In this document: piece by piece, positions 23,725 to 31,934 of the stretch
How positions within the stretch are numbered: the first letter of the stretch is position 1
Layout: each line of letters begins with the position of its first letter
Source of the DNA: CAZGCA01 sp964524145
Lineage (GTDB): Bacteria > Hydrogenedentota > CAZGCA01
Direction: 5' to 3'
Assembly (NCBI GenBank): GCA_964524145.1
Contig: CAZGCA010000054.1
Coordinates: 1 to 42,970 of the forward strand
Length of the DNA stretch: 42,970 nt
Translations under genes and position numbers: made by a program
Notes under the pieces: generated by a model
The model's input: the letters and a program-made list of their open reading frames with translations, nothing else
Databases searched by the model: none
What the model was told of the DNA's origin: nothing

Positions 23725-25080
23725 TTAGTTGCCCGTTGCGGTGCTGTGCTCTTGCGCAGCGGTGAGGTAGATGTTCCGCTCGACGCCGTTGACGGCGGCA
23801 TCCCCGAGCTTTCCGAACGCTTTGGCCCGGACGGCGTGTGCGGCGCGGTTGTCGGGCTCGGCGTCCAAAACGACGTCCGTCAGTTGGAGCACAAGCTGGA
23901 GGTCACCGTCGTGCAGGGCTTGTTGCGCCCGTTCGACTATCGGATCGGCCCCGCCGCTTGCTTCGAGCAGCGCGCGGTGGAACTCCGAGATCGACCCGGG
24001 GTTGAGATGTGACGGGTTGAAGTCATACCAGCCGGTGTACTGGCGGTAGATGCCGTTGATCGCCCATTCAACATGTCCGTATCGAGGTTGCAGGTACGGC
24101 AGTGGTGCAAGATCGTCCGGCAGGCGAACCTGTTCGCGGATCTGTTCGAGCGTCATGCCTTTGTTGATGCGTTTGACTGTCTCGTCGTGAACGTACCGGA
24201 TCGCCTCGGCGTAGTTCGCGAGCGTCTCGTCGATTTCGGCCTCGCCTTCGAGCGCCGGCCCGTGCGACGGGACAAGGTAAGCAGGGCGCAGCCGGCGCAT
24301 CCGTTCGAGCGACTCGATCCATTTTCGCACCGGCCGATTCGGTTTCATCGGGCTCGCGAGCATCGGGAAACTGTCGTAGAAGAGGTCGCCCGGAAACAGT
24401 ACCCGCTCTCGCGGCATCCACACCATGAGATGGTCGACCGTCTCGCCCTGGGTGTGGTAAAGCTCGAACCGGACGCCGCCTTCCTCGAAACTGTACTCCT
24501 CGTCGAAGCTGATGTCCGGCGGGATGTACCCGCTTTCCCACAGCACGGGCGGTGACCCGTCGTCGCGCACGGCAGACTCTGCGCCGGACACAAAAGCGAG
24601 GGTCGCGCTCAGGTCTTCCGACAACCTGATCCCGCGCTTTTCCTGTGGCAGCGCGATTCCGAACTGGTAGTAGCTGACGCGATGGTTGTACCCTCGGAGC
24701 ATGTTGAACTTCGCCATCTCGGTCACGAGATCTGCCTGCGCGACGACCTTCGTGTTCTCGCCTTTGAAGACTTTCGCTCCGTGGACGTGATCGCCGTGGA
24801 AATGGGTGTAGATGATGTGGCTGACAGGCAGCGTACTCACCTTGCGGAACGCGTCAAGCGTCTCCCGCGCGGCACGCTGGCTCTCAGTAGTGTCAATGAC
24901 GACTACGCTCGAGTCGGTTATCACGTATATCACGTTGGCCAGCGCGTAGCCTGTCGCGGTGTATACTCTGTCGGTCACCTTGATGAGCGTGCCGGTCTCG
25001 CCGGGCTGTTGGGCGATAGTAGACACGGTCGCGAGCAGGCAGAACACCAACACACACGAGATGTAACAGGGTCTCAACAT
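23725..25080 (-). CDS. Secreted alkylsulfatase-like metallo-beta-lactamase protein
   Basis: About 451 residues. LRPCYISCVLVFCLLATVSTI is a signal peptide. The metallo-beta-lactamase fold shows DRVYTATGYALANVIYVIT, then the zinc motif THFHGDHVHG, a later histidine in YHTQGETVDHLMVW, the metal-bridging Asp in LFPGDLFYDSF and His in LVPSHGPAL. From HVEWAINGIYRQYTGWYDFN the sequence follows the alkylsulfatase dimerisation domain, with AQQALHDGDLQLVLQLTDVVLDAEPDN as its helical repeat. The C-terminal SCP2-like lipid-binding domain of SdsA1-type enzymes is absent. It probably hydrolyses a sulfate or phosphate ester outside the cytoplasm. ATG 25080 with GGGAGGG upstream is preferred over a start at 25143. 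It is next to an MFS carrier that may import a product. Confidence 0.83.
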   Translation of the reverse strand: MLRPCYISCVLVFCLLATVSTIAQQPGETGTLIKVTDRVYTATGYALANVIYVITDSSVVVIDTTESQRAARETLDAFRKVSTLPVSHIIYTHFHGDHVHGAKVFKGENTKVVAQADLVTEMAKFNMLRGYNHRVSYYQFGIALPQEKRGIRLSEDLSATLAFVSGAESAVRDDGSPPVLWESGYIPPDISFDEEYSFEEGGVRFELYHTQGETVDHLMVWMPRERVLFPGDLFYDSFPMLASPMKPNRPVRKWIESLERMRRLRPAYLVPSHGPALEGEAEIDETLANYAEAIRYVHDETVKRINKGMTLEQIREQVRLPDDLAPLPYLQPRYGHVEWAINGIYRQYTGWYDFNPSHLNPGSISEFHRALLEASGGADPIVERAQQALHDGDLQLVLQLTDVVLDAEPDNRAAHAVRAKAFGKLGDAAVNGVERNIYLTAAQEHSTATGN

Positions 25081-25135
25081 AGCCAATCCCTCCCAAGCAA
25101 GCAGCACAAGCTTGCGTTTCCGAGGCCGCAGCACG

Positions 25136-26527
25136 TTACGCATCGGCGGCAGCCGTCTCGGGTTCTACTCCGGTCGAAAACTCGGCCTGGAGCGCTTTGG
25201 TGCGGATGAGCAGTGCGAGCACAACGGCAACGGTCAACAACACTGTCGCGTAGACAAACGCCAGTTCGAAACTGCCGGTTTCGTCGAATATCTTCGACAT
25301 CACCGGCGCGCCGAAGATGACGCCGACCGCGAACCCCATCATCACGAACCCCAGTATCTTGCCGAAATCCCGTTCCCCGAAACAGCGGCCGACGAGTATA
25401 GGCAAGGTGACCGCGTTGCCGCCTATGCCGACACCCTGCAACAGTGCGAAGATGAGTATGGGAGCATACCCGGTCCAGCCCAGCCTGAGCACGCCCACCC
25501 ATAGCGTAAGCGCCCCGCCGAGCAGAAAGACGCCGGCACCGGCCATGAGGTATTTCGGGTCGAACCGGTCGCATAACCGCCCGAAAAGGAACCGCGTGGG
25601 TATGGTGACGATCAGGGCATACCCCATGAACCGCCACGCCATATCCATCGTGTACGCTGCCTGCTGCTCGGCAAAGATCTGAGCGTTCAACTGTATTCCC
25701 GACATCGTACAAAGCTGCAACAGGTAGACGGCAGCAACAAGCCGGAACGTCGACGACCTTAGCGCGCGCTTTGCCGACACCCCGGACAGGAGAGGGGTCT
25801 CCGCACCGGCGGCGCCGGCCGGTTGGACGCCGTCGACGAACTGGCCGACGTCCGAAGGCTTGTTCCTGAGCCATAGAAGGAGAGGAGGCACGACAATCAC
25901 GTAGTTCAGGACCGCACCGGCGCGCAGCGCGCCGCGCCATGGGGTCAGCTCGCCGCCCCAACCGGTGAACAACCGGAGCAGCAACGATGCGTCAGCGGCG
26001 TTCCCTGCGCCGGACACCCACCTTCCGAAGAGTAGCAGCAAGGTCGTAATAAGCCACGGGACAACGAACCCGCCGACACCGATACCCATCATCACGAGCG
26101 CCATCGCCCGACCGCGATACTTGTCGAACCAGAGCGTGATCACCGTTTGTGCGGGCAAGAGTATCGTGGCGCCCGCGGCAACCCCCGCGACAACGTTGAT
26201 GAGGTACAGATGCCAGACCTGGGTGATCGTCGACATAAGCGCCATGACCAGCCCGCCGATCATGGCCCCCGTGACAAACACCTTCCTGGCACCGTATCGC
26301 TGGATCCACGCGCCAATCAGGGGTGACGACAGCCCGAAAGCGAGCGCCCAGACGACGGCCGCCAATTGCAGGGAGGCCGCTTCGCAGTTGAGTGTTTCCA
26401 TGAACCGCGGCAGGTACACCGAGATCCCGTAGAACCCGTTCCCGGCGGTGTGGATCAGTGTGTAGAACAACAGGATAACTATGAACCAGCCGTAAAAGGT
26501 CGACTTCTTCTGTGCGGGGTTTTGCAT
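25136..26527 (-). CDS. MFS transporter (oxalate/formate antiporter or monocarboxylate type)
   Basis: A 463-residue, 12-helix major facilitator. FYGWFIVILLFYTLIHTAGNG opens helix 1 as in the OFA/MCT-like group, and the loop signatures are GAWIQRYGARKVFVTG (helices 2-3) and GRLCDRFDPKYLMAGAG (helices 8-9). The substrate is likely an organic acid or other small anion, which cannot be fixed from sequence. GGGAGGT precedes the ATG. The 55-base gap to the alkylsulfatase-like gene downstream suggests they are co-transcribed, so the carrier may handle that enzyme's substrate or product. Confidence 0.87.
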   Translation of the reverse strand: MQNPAQKKSTFYGWFIVILLFYTLIHTAGNGFYGISVYLPRFMETLNCEAASLQLAAVVWALAFGLSSPLIGAWIQRYGARKVFVTGAMIGGLVMALMSTITQVWHLYLINVVAGVAAGATILLPAQTVITLWFDKYRGRAMALVMMGIGVGGFVVPWLITTLLLLFGRWVSGAGNAADASLLLRLFTGWGGELTPWRGALRAGAVLNYVIVVPPLLLWLRNKPSDVGQFVDGVQPAGAAGAETPLLSGVSAKRALRSSTFRLVAAVYLLQLCTMSGIQLNAQIFAEQQAAYTMDMAWRFMGYALIVTIPTRFLFGRLCDRFDPKYLMAGAGVFLLGGALTLWVGVLRLGWTGYAPILIFALLQGVGIGGNAVTLPILVGRCFGERDFGKILGFVMMGFAVGVIFGAPVMSKIFDETGSFELAFVYATVLLTVAVVLALLIRTKALQAEFSTGVEPETAAADA

Positions 26528-26658
26528 GTGTACCTCCCTGGAGTAGTCCGCCGTCGCGCCCAGTTTGACCTCGAGTCGCGACTAGACTATATGCATCGAG
26601 GAGGTTGTGTCAAGCGACGGTCGGATAAGACCCGGTTCTCTATATCGACACCGGAGGA

Positions 26659-27804
26659 TTATGTTGGGGGGCATTCCCGGCCGCGCCAGTGGGTGTTCTT
26701 ACCTCGTAGCTTCAGGATAACGCTGTGGGTTACCGCCAGTCCCAGCAACGCCAGAGGAACGGGGTAGAGCAAGCCCCAGGCGACGTTGCCGGTATGGTAC
26801 CGCTGGACGCGCCACACAGCGATCAGTCCGAGCGCGTAGGCCAACGCCGCAACACCGAGTGCCAGCGGTCCACGGTGCGGGGTTGCAGCAGAAAGCAGCA
26901 CGTTTGCTGCCGGAGTCGCGGTGGTCGCGATGGCTATGCAGGCGACCGCGGGCCCACACAGTAGTCCAAGCAAGGTGTTGCTTCCCAGGAACGGTGCTGA
27001 TGATCTCGCTGCCGACGAGAAGAAGCCGGCCACGCCATCGAACAACCGTATGCTGACCCGGTCCGCGATATCGAGAAACGTTGCGCGGCCGCCGTTGGAT
27101 TTCACGAGCCGGGCCAACGCGACGTCGTCGACGATAGCGTTCTTGATCTGGTCGTGTCCCCCGATTCGTTTATAGAAGTCGGTTCTGAGCATGTTGAATG
27201 GACCGATAGCAGCGCCGCTCGAAGCCGCAGCCGCGAACAAGGCGACTGCGGAACTTGCTGCGAAGACGGGGGCGCAGATCCGCTCGCCTGCAGTCACGCA
27301 CCGGATACGATAGTGACCGCTGAGTTCGTCAAGCTGCTCGGCCTCCATACGTTCCGCAGCCGCGCGTATCGTGCCGGGAGCCATGAGCGTATCTGCGTCT
27401 ATGAAGAGGATGTATTTCGTGTCGACACGCTGGGCGGCCCAGTGTAACGCGTGGTTCTTCCCGATCCATCCAGGCGGAAGTTCGGGTGCCTGCATCACGA
27501 CGAGTCTGTCGTCGGTCTCTGCGACTCTTTCCGCCAGGTGAAGCGTACTGTCGCTCGAGTGGTCGTCAACGAACAGGACTTTCTGGACACCGGCTTGATC
27601 GAGAAGCGGCGGGAGCCACTCGTTTATGAGAAGGGCCTCATCGCGTGCGGCAACGACAACGGTAGCGGTGTTGTCGTCGGAACATCCGCCACTCGCGTCC
27701 GGGAGCGTCGCTGTTCCTTTCAGCCGACAGATGCGCACGAGCGCGTATATATAGAAACAGGCACATATAATTGAGAGTAACAACATGAGCGACTGTAAGG
27801 GCAT
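26659..27804 (-). CDS. Membrane-bound family 2 glycosyltransferase (HpnB-like)
   Basis: A 381-residue GT-A enzyme with an amino-terminal helix (LMLLLSIICACFYIYALV) and two or more C-terminal helices. The catalytic domain shows TVVVAARDEALLINEW, KVLFVDDHSSDST, ILFIDADTLMAPG (the metal-binding D-x-D), and GGHDQIKNAIVDDVALARLVK where the EDVDLA-type acid lies. PPGWIGKNHALHWAA is typical of the HpnB/CrtQ-like group that glycosylates lipids such as hopanoids or carotenoids. No hopanoid genes are adjacent, so the acceptor is open. A 131-base gap separates it from the MFS gene. Confidence 0.82.
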   Translation of the reverse strand: MPLQSLMLLLSIICACFYIYALVRICRLKGTATLPDASGGCSDDNTATVVVAARDEALLINEWLPPLLDQAGVQKVLFVDDHSSDSTLHLAERVAETDDRLVVMQAPELPPGWIGKNHALHWAAQRVDTKYILFIDADTLMAPGTIRAAAERMEAEQLDELSGHYRIRCVTAGERICAPVFAASSAVALFAAAASSGAAIGPFNMLRTDFYKRIGGHDQIKNAIVDDVALARLVKSNGGRATFLDIADRVSIRLFDGVAGFFSSAARSSAPFLGSNTLLGLLCGPAVACIAIATTATPAANVLLSAATPHRGPLALGVAALAYALGLIAVWRVQRYHTGNVAWGLLYPVPLALLGLAVTHSVILKLRGKNTHWRGRECPPT

Positions 27805-28013
27805 TCTTCGTTTCCTTTAGCCCACATATCTCGCCACAGTTCTGCTGGATATGCGCAATTCGTGGAATGGGGCACGGACACCGGTTTCCGAACACAGCAC
27901 GTCAACTCCTCCCACGTCACGTAGGTATTATGACCGGTGTTGCGGGCGTTGTCAATCCGTTCGTTGCTGCTGCGGGCGAGATTGCCACGTCGCTCGCTGG
28001 CTCGCTCCTCACA

Positions 28014-28170
28014 AAGACGGGGGGGAGCAAGTCAAAAGTTAAAATCCAAAACTGACAATGGGAAACCGGGGGGCCGATTACGATTACGAGCACGAGCAGG
28101 AGCACGGCGACTGGAGTCCGGAGACCGAAGACTGGAGACTGAAGACTGTAGTCCGGAGTCTGTAGTCGGG
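28014..28170 (-). repeat. Composite dispersed repeat, inverted copy
   Basis: Read on the minus strand, this segment has AGTC-word tracts, then GTGCTCCTGCTCGTGCTCG and TAATCGTAATCGG, a C-rich stretch, then ATTGTCAGTTTTGGATTTTA and a GACTTGCTC end. The same modules in the same order occur on the plus strand at about 1646-1812, and part of them at 2780-2834. The 493-base gap 27805-28297 has no supported gene; its 5' part would hold the promoter of the glycosyltransferase. Confidence 0.75.
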
Positions 28171-28197
28171 GGTCACCTCGGATTTCCGTGAAAGACC

Positions 28198-28226
28198 TTG
28201 TTTGAACCCGTCAGGTGGAGTAGAAT
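28198..28226 (+). promoter_or_regulatory. Possible promoter of the phosphoesterase gene
   Basis: TTGTTT (28198-28203), 17-base spacer, TAGAAT (28221-28226), about 70 bases before the ATG at 28298. The -35 box is weak. Confidence 0.4.
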
Positions 28227-28297
28227 TGAGCCGTGAGGTGGCGCGTTGCAGGGAGTGAGTATCGGTCACGAGGTCAAGTTCGAATCCGGGTGAGAAG

Positions 28298-29230
28298 ATG
28301 AAAAGAGAATACGAGCAGAGAATCGGTGCAAATTGGGAGGTTTCACGGCGCGATTTCCTCAAGGCTTCCGGTGTGTTGTTGGGTTCGGGTCTTCTCGTCC
28401 CCTCTCTGGGCGGCGAGGCAGACGCGGCGGAATCCGACGTCCGGCTGCGGTTCGGTATCGTGACGGATACCCATTACGCCGACGCCGATGCGCGTGGAAC
28501 GCGTTACTACCGCGAATCGTTGCCGAAGCTGGGCGAGTGCGTCGACCGGATAAACCGGGAGAAGGTATCGTTTCTGTGCGAGCTGGGGGATTTCAAGGAT
28601 CAGGAAGAGCCGCCGGTCGAAGAGTCGACGCTTCGGTTTCTCCGGAAGATCGAATCGGTGTTCCGGGAGTTCAACGGTCCGGGATACCATATCGCCGGGA
28701 ACCACGATTTCGACAGCATTTCGAAGAAGCAGTTCCTCTCGGCGACGACCGGCACGACGACATACTATTCTTTCGACAAGGGCGGGATCCATTTTGTCGT
28801 GTTGGACGCGTGCTTCACGTCGGAGGGCAACGACTACGACCACAGCAATTTCGTCTGGACGGACGCGAACATATCTCCTGCGGAGCTCGACTGGTTGGAG
28901 AAGAACCTCTCGAAGGCGAGCTATCCGGCGGTCGGATTCATCCATCAGCGGCTCGACGGAAAGGGCGACCATTTCGTGGTGAACGCCGACGAAGTCCGCA
29001 GCGTTCTGGAGGGTTCCGGAAAGGTGCTCGCGGTCTTCCAGGGGCACGACCACAGGGGCGACTATCGGCAGATCGAGGGGATTCACTACTACACGCTCAA
29101 GGCGACCATTGAAGGGTCGGGGGAGGAGAACAACTCGTACGCGATTGTCGAGGTCCGTGCGAACGGCGATATGGCCGTGACGGGTTACCGCAGGGCCGTC
29201 AGTAAGGAGCTGGCAGCTTCCCGGGTGTAA
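28298..29230 (+). CDS. Tat-exported calcineurin-like metallophosphoesterase
   Basis: A 310-residue protein with a twin-arginine signal (SRRDFLKASGVLLGSGLLVP). The metallophosphoesterase motifs occur in order: D-x-H in IVTDTHYAD, GD in ELGDFKD, GNHD in HIAGNHDFD, His in GFIHQRLD, and the closing GHDHRG. These bind a two-metal centre that cleaves phosphomono- or diesters. The ATG at 28298 leaves about 16 residues before the Arg pair, normal for Tat signals. It stands alone between repeats and the minus-strand pseudopilin gene. Substrate unknown; periplasmic phosphate scavenging or cell-surface polymer turnover are the options. Confidence 0.87.
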   Translation: MKREYEQRIGANWEVSRRDFLKASGVLLGSGLLVPSLGGEADAAESDVRLRFGIVTDTHYADADARGTRYYRESLPKLGECVDRINREKVSFLCELGDFKDQEEPPVEESTLRFLRKIESVFREFNGPGYHIAGNHDFDSISKKQFLSATTGTTTYYSFDKGGIHFVVLDACFTSEGNDYDHSNFVWTDANISPAELDWLEKNLSKASYPAVGFIHQRLDGKGDHFVVNADEVRSVLEGSGKVLAVFQGHDHRGDYRQIEGIHYYTLKATIEGSGEENNSYAIVEVRANGDMAVTGYRRAVSKELAASRV

Positions 29231-29382
29231 GCGGGACCGCAACGCGGGGTGCATGAGGGACCGAGCGAGAGAGTTGTTGATGCGCGCATAGCTCCAGGGA
29301 GGTGATGGGGGGCTTGAAGCGGTGGGCTATGTCGATATTGCCGGGGAGTTGAGCGTGCGTCAAGCGGATAGGCACCCGTTTG

Positions 29383-30402
29383 CTACGGGACGGTGTACTG
29401 CAAGGTCTGGCCGGCGCTATCCCCACCGCTCATGACCGCGGTGGTCATTGGAGTAACCGGATGCTTGGTGGGATACTTGATGAACCCGACGTGGCCGTCC
29501 ATATACAGGACGTTGGCGCCACCCGGGACATGGTTAAACTTCTCGTTACCGCCAAAGACCCCTCCTTCACCTGGTGTTCCTGCGAAGAGGTCAGACGCGA
29601 TGACGTCCATCAAGACCGGGACCTCGCTTTGCGCCATGGCGCTCGCTGCCGGGTTGTTGATATCTGTGATAAAGAACCGCTCGATCCCTTCGCGAACACG
29701 ATAGAGGGTGTCTCCACCGCCGCCCGACCCGGTCGGAACAATGCCATCGGGGTATACGGGCTGTATCTTGCTGACGAACAATCCGAGGCATGCGCCGCCG
29801 AGCGGGCCGTCGAGCCCGAGATTCACATCCATATCGGCCATCTGCCAGTCCCAGGAAGGGTATGACCCTCCGGATCCGCTGCAATGGGCAACCCAGAGCC
29901 CCGCGATATCCGTGTACACCGGCTGAGCCCAGCCAAAGTAGAAGTAATCGCAATACATGAAGAACACCCTGAACCCGGTTACAAGCTGGCCCAGGTTCGC
30001 GATGCTTATTGAGACGTCCTCCCCAAGACGTTGCAATACCGTAATGCTCTGTCCGCTTTGGAGCAGCCGGATCGCGTCACGCGAGGGGCCGCTGTTGGCG
30101 GAGGACGGGCACAGCAGCACGTTGAGATCAGTGAGGTATTCTGGGTAGACAGCCTCCAGGTCGAGCGCGTTCCGCGCGCACCCGCCAATCGGCGTAACCG
30201 CGGCCTGCGGGAACCTGCCGTTCCATTCGTTTGCATACATCTTGAAAATCACGCCCATCTGTTTCAGGTTGTTCGCGCACGACGCACGTCGCGCCGCTTC
30301 GCGCGCCCTCGCAAGCGCGGGCAACAATATTGCCGCCAGTATCCCGATGATGGCTATCACCACCAGCAGCTCGATCAACGTGAATCCTCTGCAGCGTTTC
30401 AT
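29383..30402 (-). CDS. Type II secretion-like pseudopilin, MDGHVEF type (paralogue 2)
   Basis: About 339 residues. MKRCRGFTLIELLVV gives the prepilin-peptidase site after Gly6, then the hydrophobic helix and ARAREAARRASCANNLKQMG. Shared blocks follow: ANEWNGRFPQ, YPEYLTDLNVLLCPS, LYRVREGIERFFITDINNPAASA and FNHVPGGANVLYMDGHVGF. It is longer in the middle than the other two copies, with Gly/Ser- and aromatic-rich stretches. The frame is open to 30513, but ATG 30402 has GGGAGG upstream and lies 76 bases after the predicted transcription start. It is divergent from paralogue 3, with which it shares a 325-base control region. Confidence 0.87.
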   Translation of the reverse strand: MKRCRGFTLIELLVVIAIIGILAAILLPALARAREAARRASCANNLKQMGVIFKMYANEWNGRFPQAAVTPIGGCARNALDLEAVYPEYLTDLNVLLCPSSANSGPSRDAIRLLQSGQSITVLQRLGEDVSISIANLGQLVTGFRVFFMYCDYFYFGWAQPVYTDIAGLWVAHCSGSGGSYPSWDWQMADMDVNLGLDGPLGGACLGLFVSKIQPVYPDGIVPTGSGGGGDTLYRVREGIERFFITDINNPAASAMAQSEVPVLMDVIASDLFAGTPGEGGVFGGNEKFNHVPGGANVLYMDGHVGFIKYPTKHPVTPMTTAVMSGGDSAGQTLQYTVP

Positions 30403-30484
30403 GTTTACCTCCCTCCATAGTCCGGCGGGGTTCCTCACCGAATGGAACTCGACACTGCCGCACCAGCGAGTTGACTCAATAACC

Positions 30485-30513
30485 AGTATGCGCTCGTGTT
30501 CAGCAGGTGTCAA
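30485..30513 (-). promoter_or_regulatory. Sigma-70 promoter of pseudopilin 2
   Basis: On the minus strand TTGACA (30513-30508), 17-base spacer and CATACT (30490-30485). It is back to back with the plus-strand promoter at 30570, the two -35 boxes lying 56 bases apart, close enough for a shared regulator. Confidence 0.7.
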
Positions 30514-30569
30514 GCAAAAATCTGCTATTCAATCTGCGGCGCCCCCTTGAAAGAGCCTCACGGCCATCC

Positions 30570-30598
30570 TTGACAACACACCAGTCCGGTGTTAGCAT
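30570..30598 (+). promoter_or_regulatory. Sigma-70 promoter of pseudopilin 3
   Basis: TTGACA (30570-30575), 17-base spacer, TAGCAT (30593-30598). It would give a leader of about 120 bases that contains two Shine-Dalgarno sequences. Confidence 0.7.
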
Positions 30599-30632
30599 AC
30601 AGGCGAGGCATCGTACTTGTTTGCTGCAGACG

Positions 30633-30641
30633 AAAGGAGGT
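30633..30641 (+). promoter_or_regulatory. Extra full-strength Shine-Dalgarno in the pseudopilin 3 leader
   Basis: AAAGGAGGT, complementary to the conserved 16S rRNA 3' end, lies about 87 bases before the real ATG, which has its own AAAGGAGG. A GTG directly after it opens a frame that runs on into the gene in another frame. Compare the similar site before pseudopilin 1. Confidence 0.4.
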
Positions 30642-30727
30642 GGTAGATCGAGATCGCTTCACCGTCTTCTCGACCAATTCGCAGTTGGCAGATACCGTTA
30701 ACCTATCAGGTCTGAAAGGAGGCAAAT

Positions 30728-31630
30728 ATGTCGTCGAAACATCGTGGTTTTACATTGATAGAGCTCCTGGTGGTGATAGCCATCATCGGGATACTGGCGG
30801 CGATACTGCTGCCGGCGTTGGCGCGGGCAAGGGAGGCAGCCCGTCGGGCGTCGTGCGCAAACAACCTGAAACAGATGGGCGTGATTTTCAAGATGTACGC
30901 AAACGAATGGAACGGTCACTTCCCGCCCAAGGTGCATCTGTGCGCTGTGAGCGACCTGTGCTGGATGCCCAACCCGATAAGCATCTATCCGGAGTACCTT
31001 ACGGATCCGAACACGCTTATTTGCCCGTCTGATCCGGAAGGCAAGAACGTTCTTGAACCAGAACAAGGCGGCAATTGGGTGGCTGATTCCGGTAGCGACC
31101 CGCCCGCAGCGCCCGGTGACCGCCGCTACGGTGAACTGGACATCAATCCGCAGATGGCAGGCTGCGGCAAGTTCGCCAAGCAGGGCGATTCGTCGTACAC
31201 CTACATAGGCTACGCCATTCCAAAAGACAGCCGCTATCTCGACAACTGGCCGGGTTTCGATCCTCCTGCATCGACAAACGTCGGAATGATTATGCTCGCA
31301 ATGGTGCCGATCTTCACGGACCCCGTGAGCGACCATACGATAGACCACCCGACGCTTGGGAGCGTTACGGTGTATCGCCTGCGCGAAGGGATCGAACGGT
31401 TCTTCATTACCGACATCAACAACCCGGCCGGATCGAGTCTGGCGCAGTCAGAGCTTGCGGTATACTGGGACGTGCTGAGCACGGCAGTCCAGGATTTCAA
31501 CCACATTCCCGGCGGCTCGAACGTGCTCTACATGGACGGCCACGTCGAGTTCGTCAAATGGCCGAGTGAAGACTTCCCGGTGAACCACCATATGGCGTAC
31601 GTTGCCAGCGCAGCCTCAGGCAGCGTCTGA
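30728..31630 (+). CDS. Type II secretion-like pseudopilin, MDGHVEF type (paralogue 3)
   Basis: A 300-residue protein. MSSKHRGFTLIELLVV gives the cleavage site after Gly7; ARAREAARRASCANNLKQMG follows the helix. Conserved blocks: ANEWNGHFPPK, YPEYLTDPNTLICPSD, VYRLREGIERFFITDINNPAGSS and FNHIPGGSNVLYMDGHVEF. The amino-terminal 60 codons are nearly the same as in paralogue 2, pointing to recent duplication or conversion, while the middles differ. AAAGGAGG six bases before the ATG is an ideal ribosome binding site. The last codons fall in a small hairpin (31613-31633). Function unknown; presumably assembled by a type II secretion or pilus-like machine encoded elsewhere. Confidence 0.88.
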   Translation: MSSKHRGFTLIELLVVIAIIGILAAILLPALARAREAARRASCANNLKQMGVIFKMYANEWNGHFPPKVHLCAVSDLCWMPNPISIYPEYLTDPNTLICPSDPEGKNVLEPEQGGNWVADSGSDPPAAPGDRRYGELDINPQMAGCGKFAKQGDSSYTYIGYAIPKDSRYLDNWPGFDPPASTNVGMIMLAMVPIFTDPVSDHTIDHPTLGSVTVYRLREGIERFFITDINNPAGSSLAQSELAVYWDVLSTAVQDFNHIPGGSNVLYMDGHVEFVKWPSEDFPVNHHMAYVASAASGSV

Positions 31631-31633
31631 GGC
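31613..31633 (+). terminator. Small hairpin at the stop of pseudopilin 3
   Basis: GCCTCAG (31613-31619) pairs with CTGAGGC (31627-31633) around seven bases, covering the stop codon. No T-tract follows. A weak terminator or 3'-end stabiliser at most. The rest of 31634-31934 has no gene; it holds the promoter at 31835. Confidence 0.3.
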
Positions 31634-31834
31634 GTTCCCGCGCAAGACGTAAACGGCACTGCACCAGTTGGGGGCAGTCGGCGGCGGGAGAATTGCGTCA
31701 CCCGCCACCTATGTGGTCCGACTCGCGAGTTCGGGGGATTCGTGTGCCTGTCGTGCTGCGCGTGACCTGCGGTTTTTGGCGCCCGAAGAGCACGATGACT
31801 GGGCTAGACTGCCATGCTCCGGGGTGCACGCTGC

Positions 31835-31863
31835 TTGACATTCGATAGGAGTCGCCCTATGAT
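31835..31863 (+). promoter_or_regulatory. Sigma-70 promoter of the NadE-like/ATP-grasp cluster
   Basis: TTGACA (31835-31840), 17-base spacer, TATGAT (31858-31863): one of the closest matches to consensus in the window. It lies about 70 bases before the GTG start at 31935. Confidence 0.75.
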
Positions 31864-31934
31864 TCTCGCAGCCTCAGGCGAGCGGATTCATGAATGTCGG
31901 TGACGGGCGGAGGAGTTCCAGAAGGAGGTAGCGG

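Noticed and set aside
28270..28290. AGTTCGAATCC resembling a tRNA T-arm
   Set aside because: No acceptor stem, D-arm or anticodon arm can be built around it; chance match.
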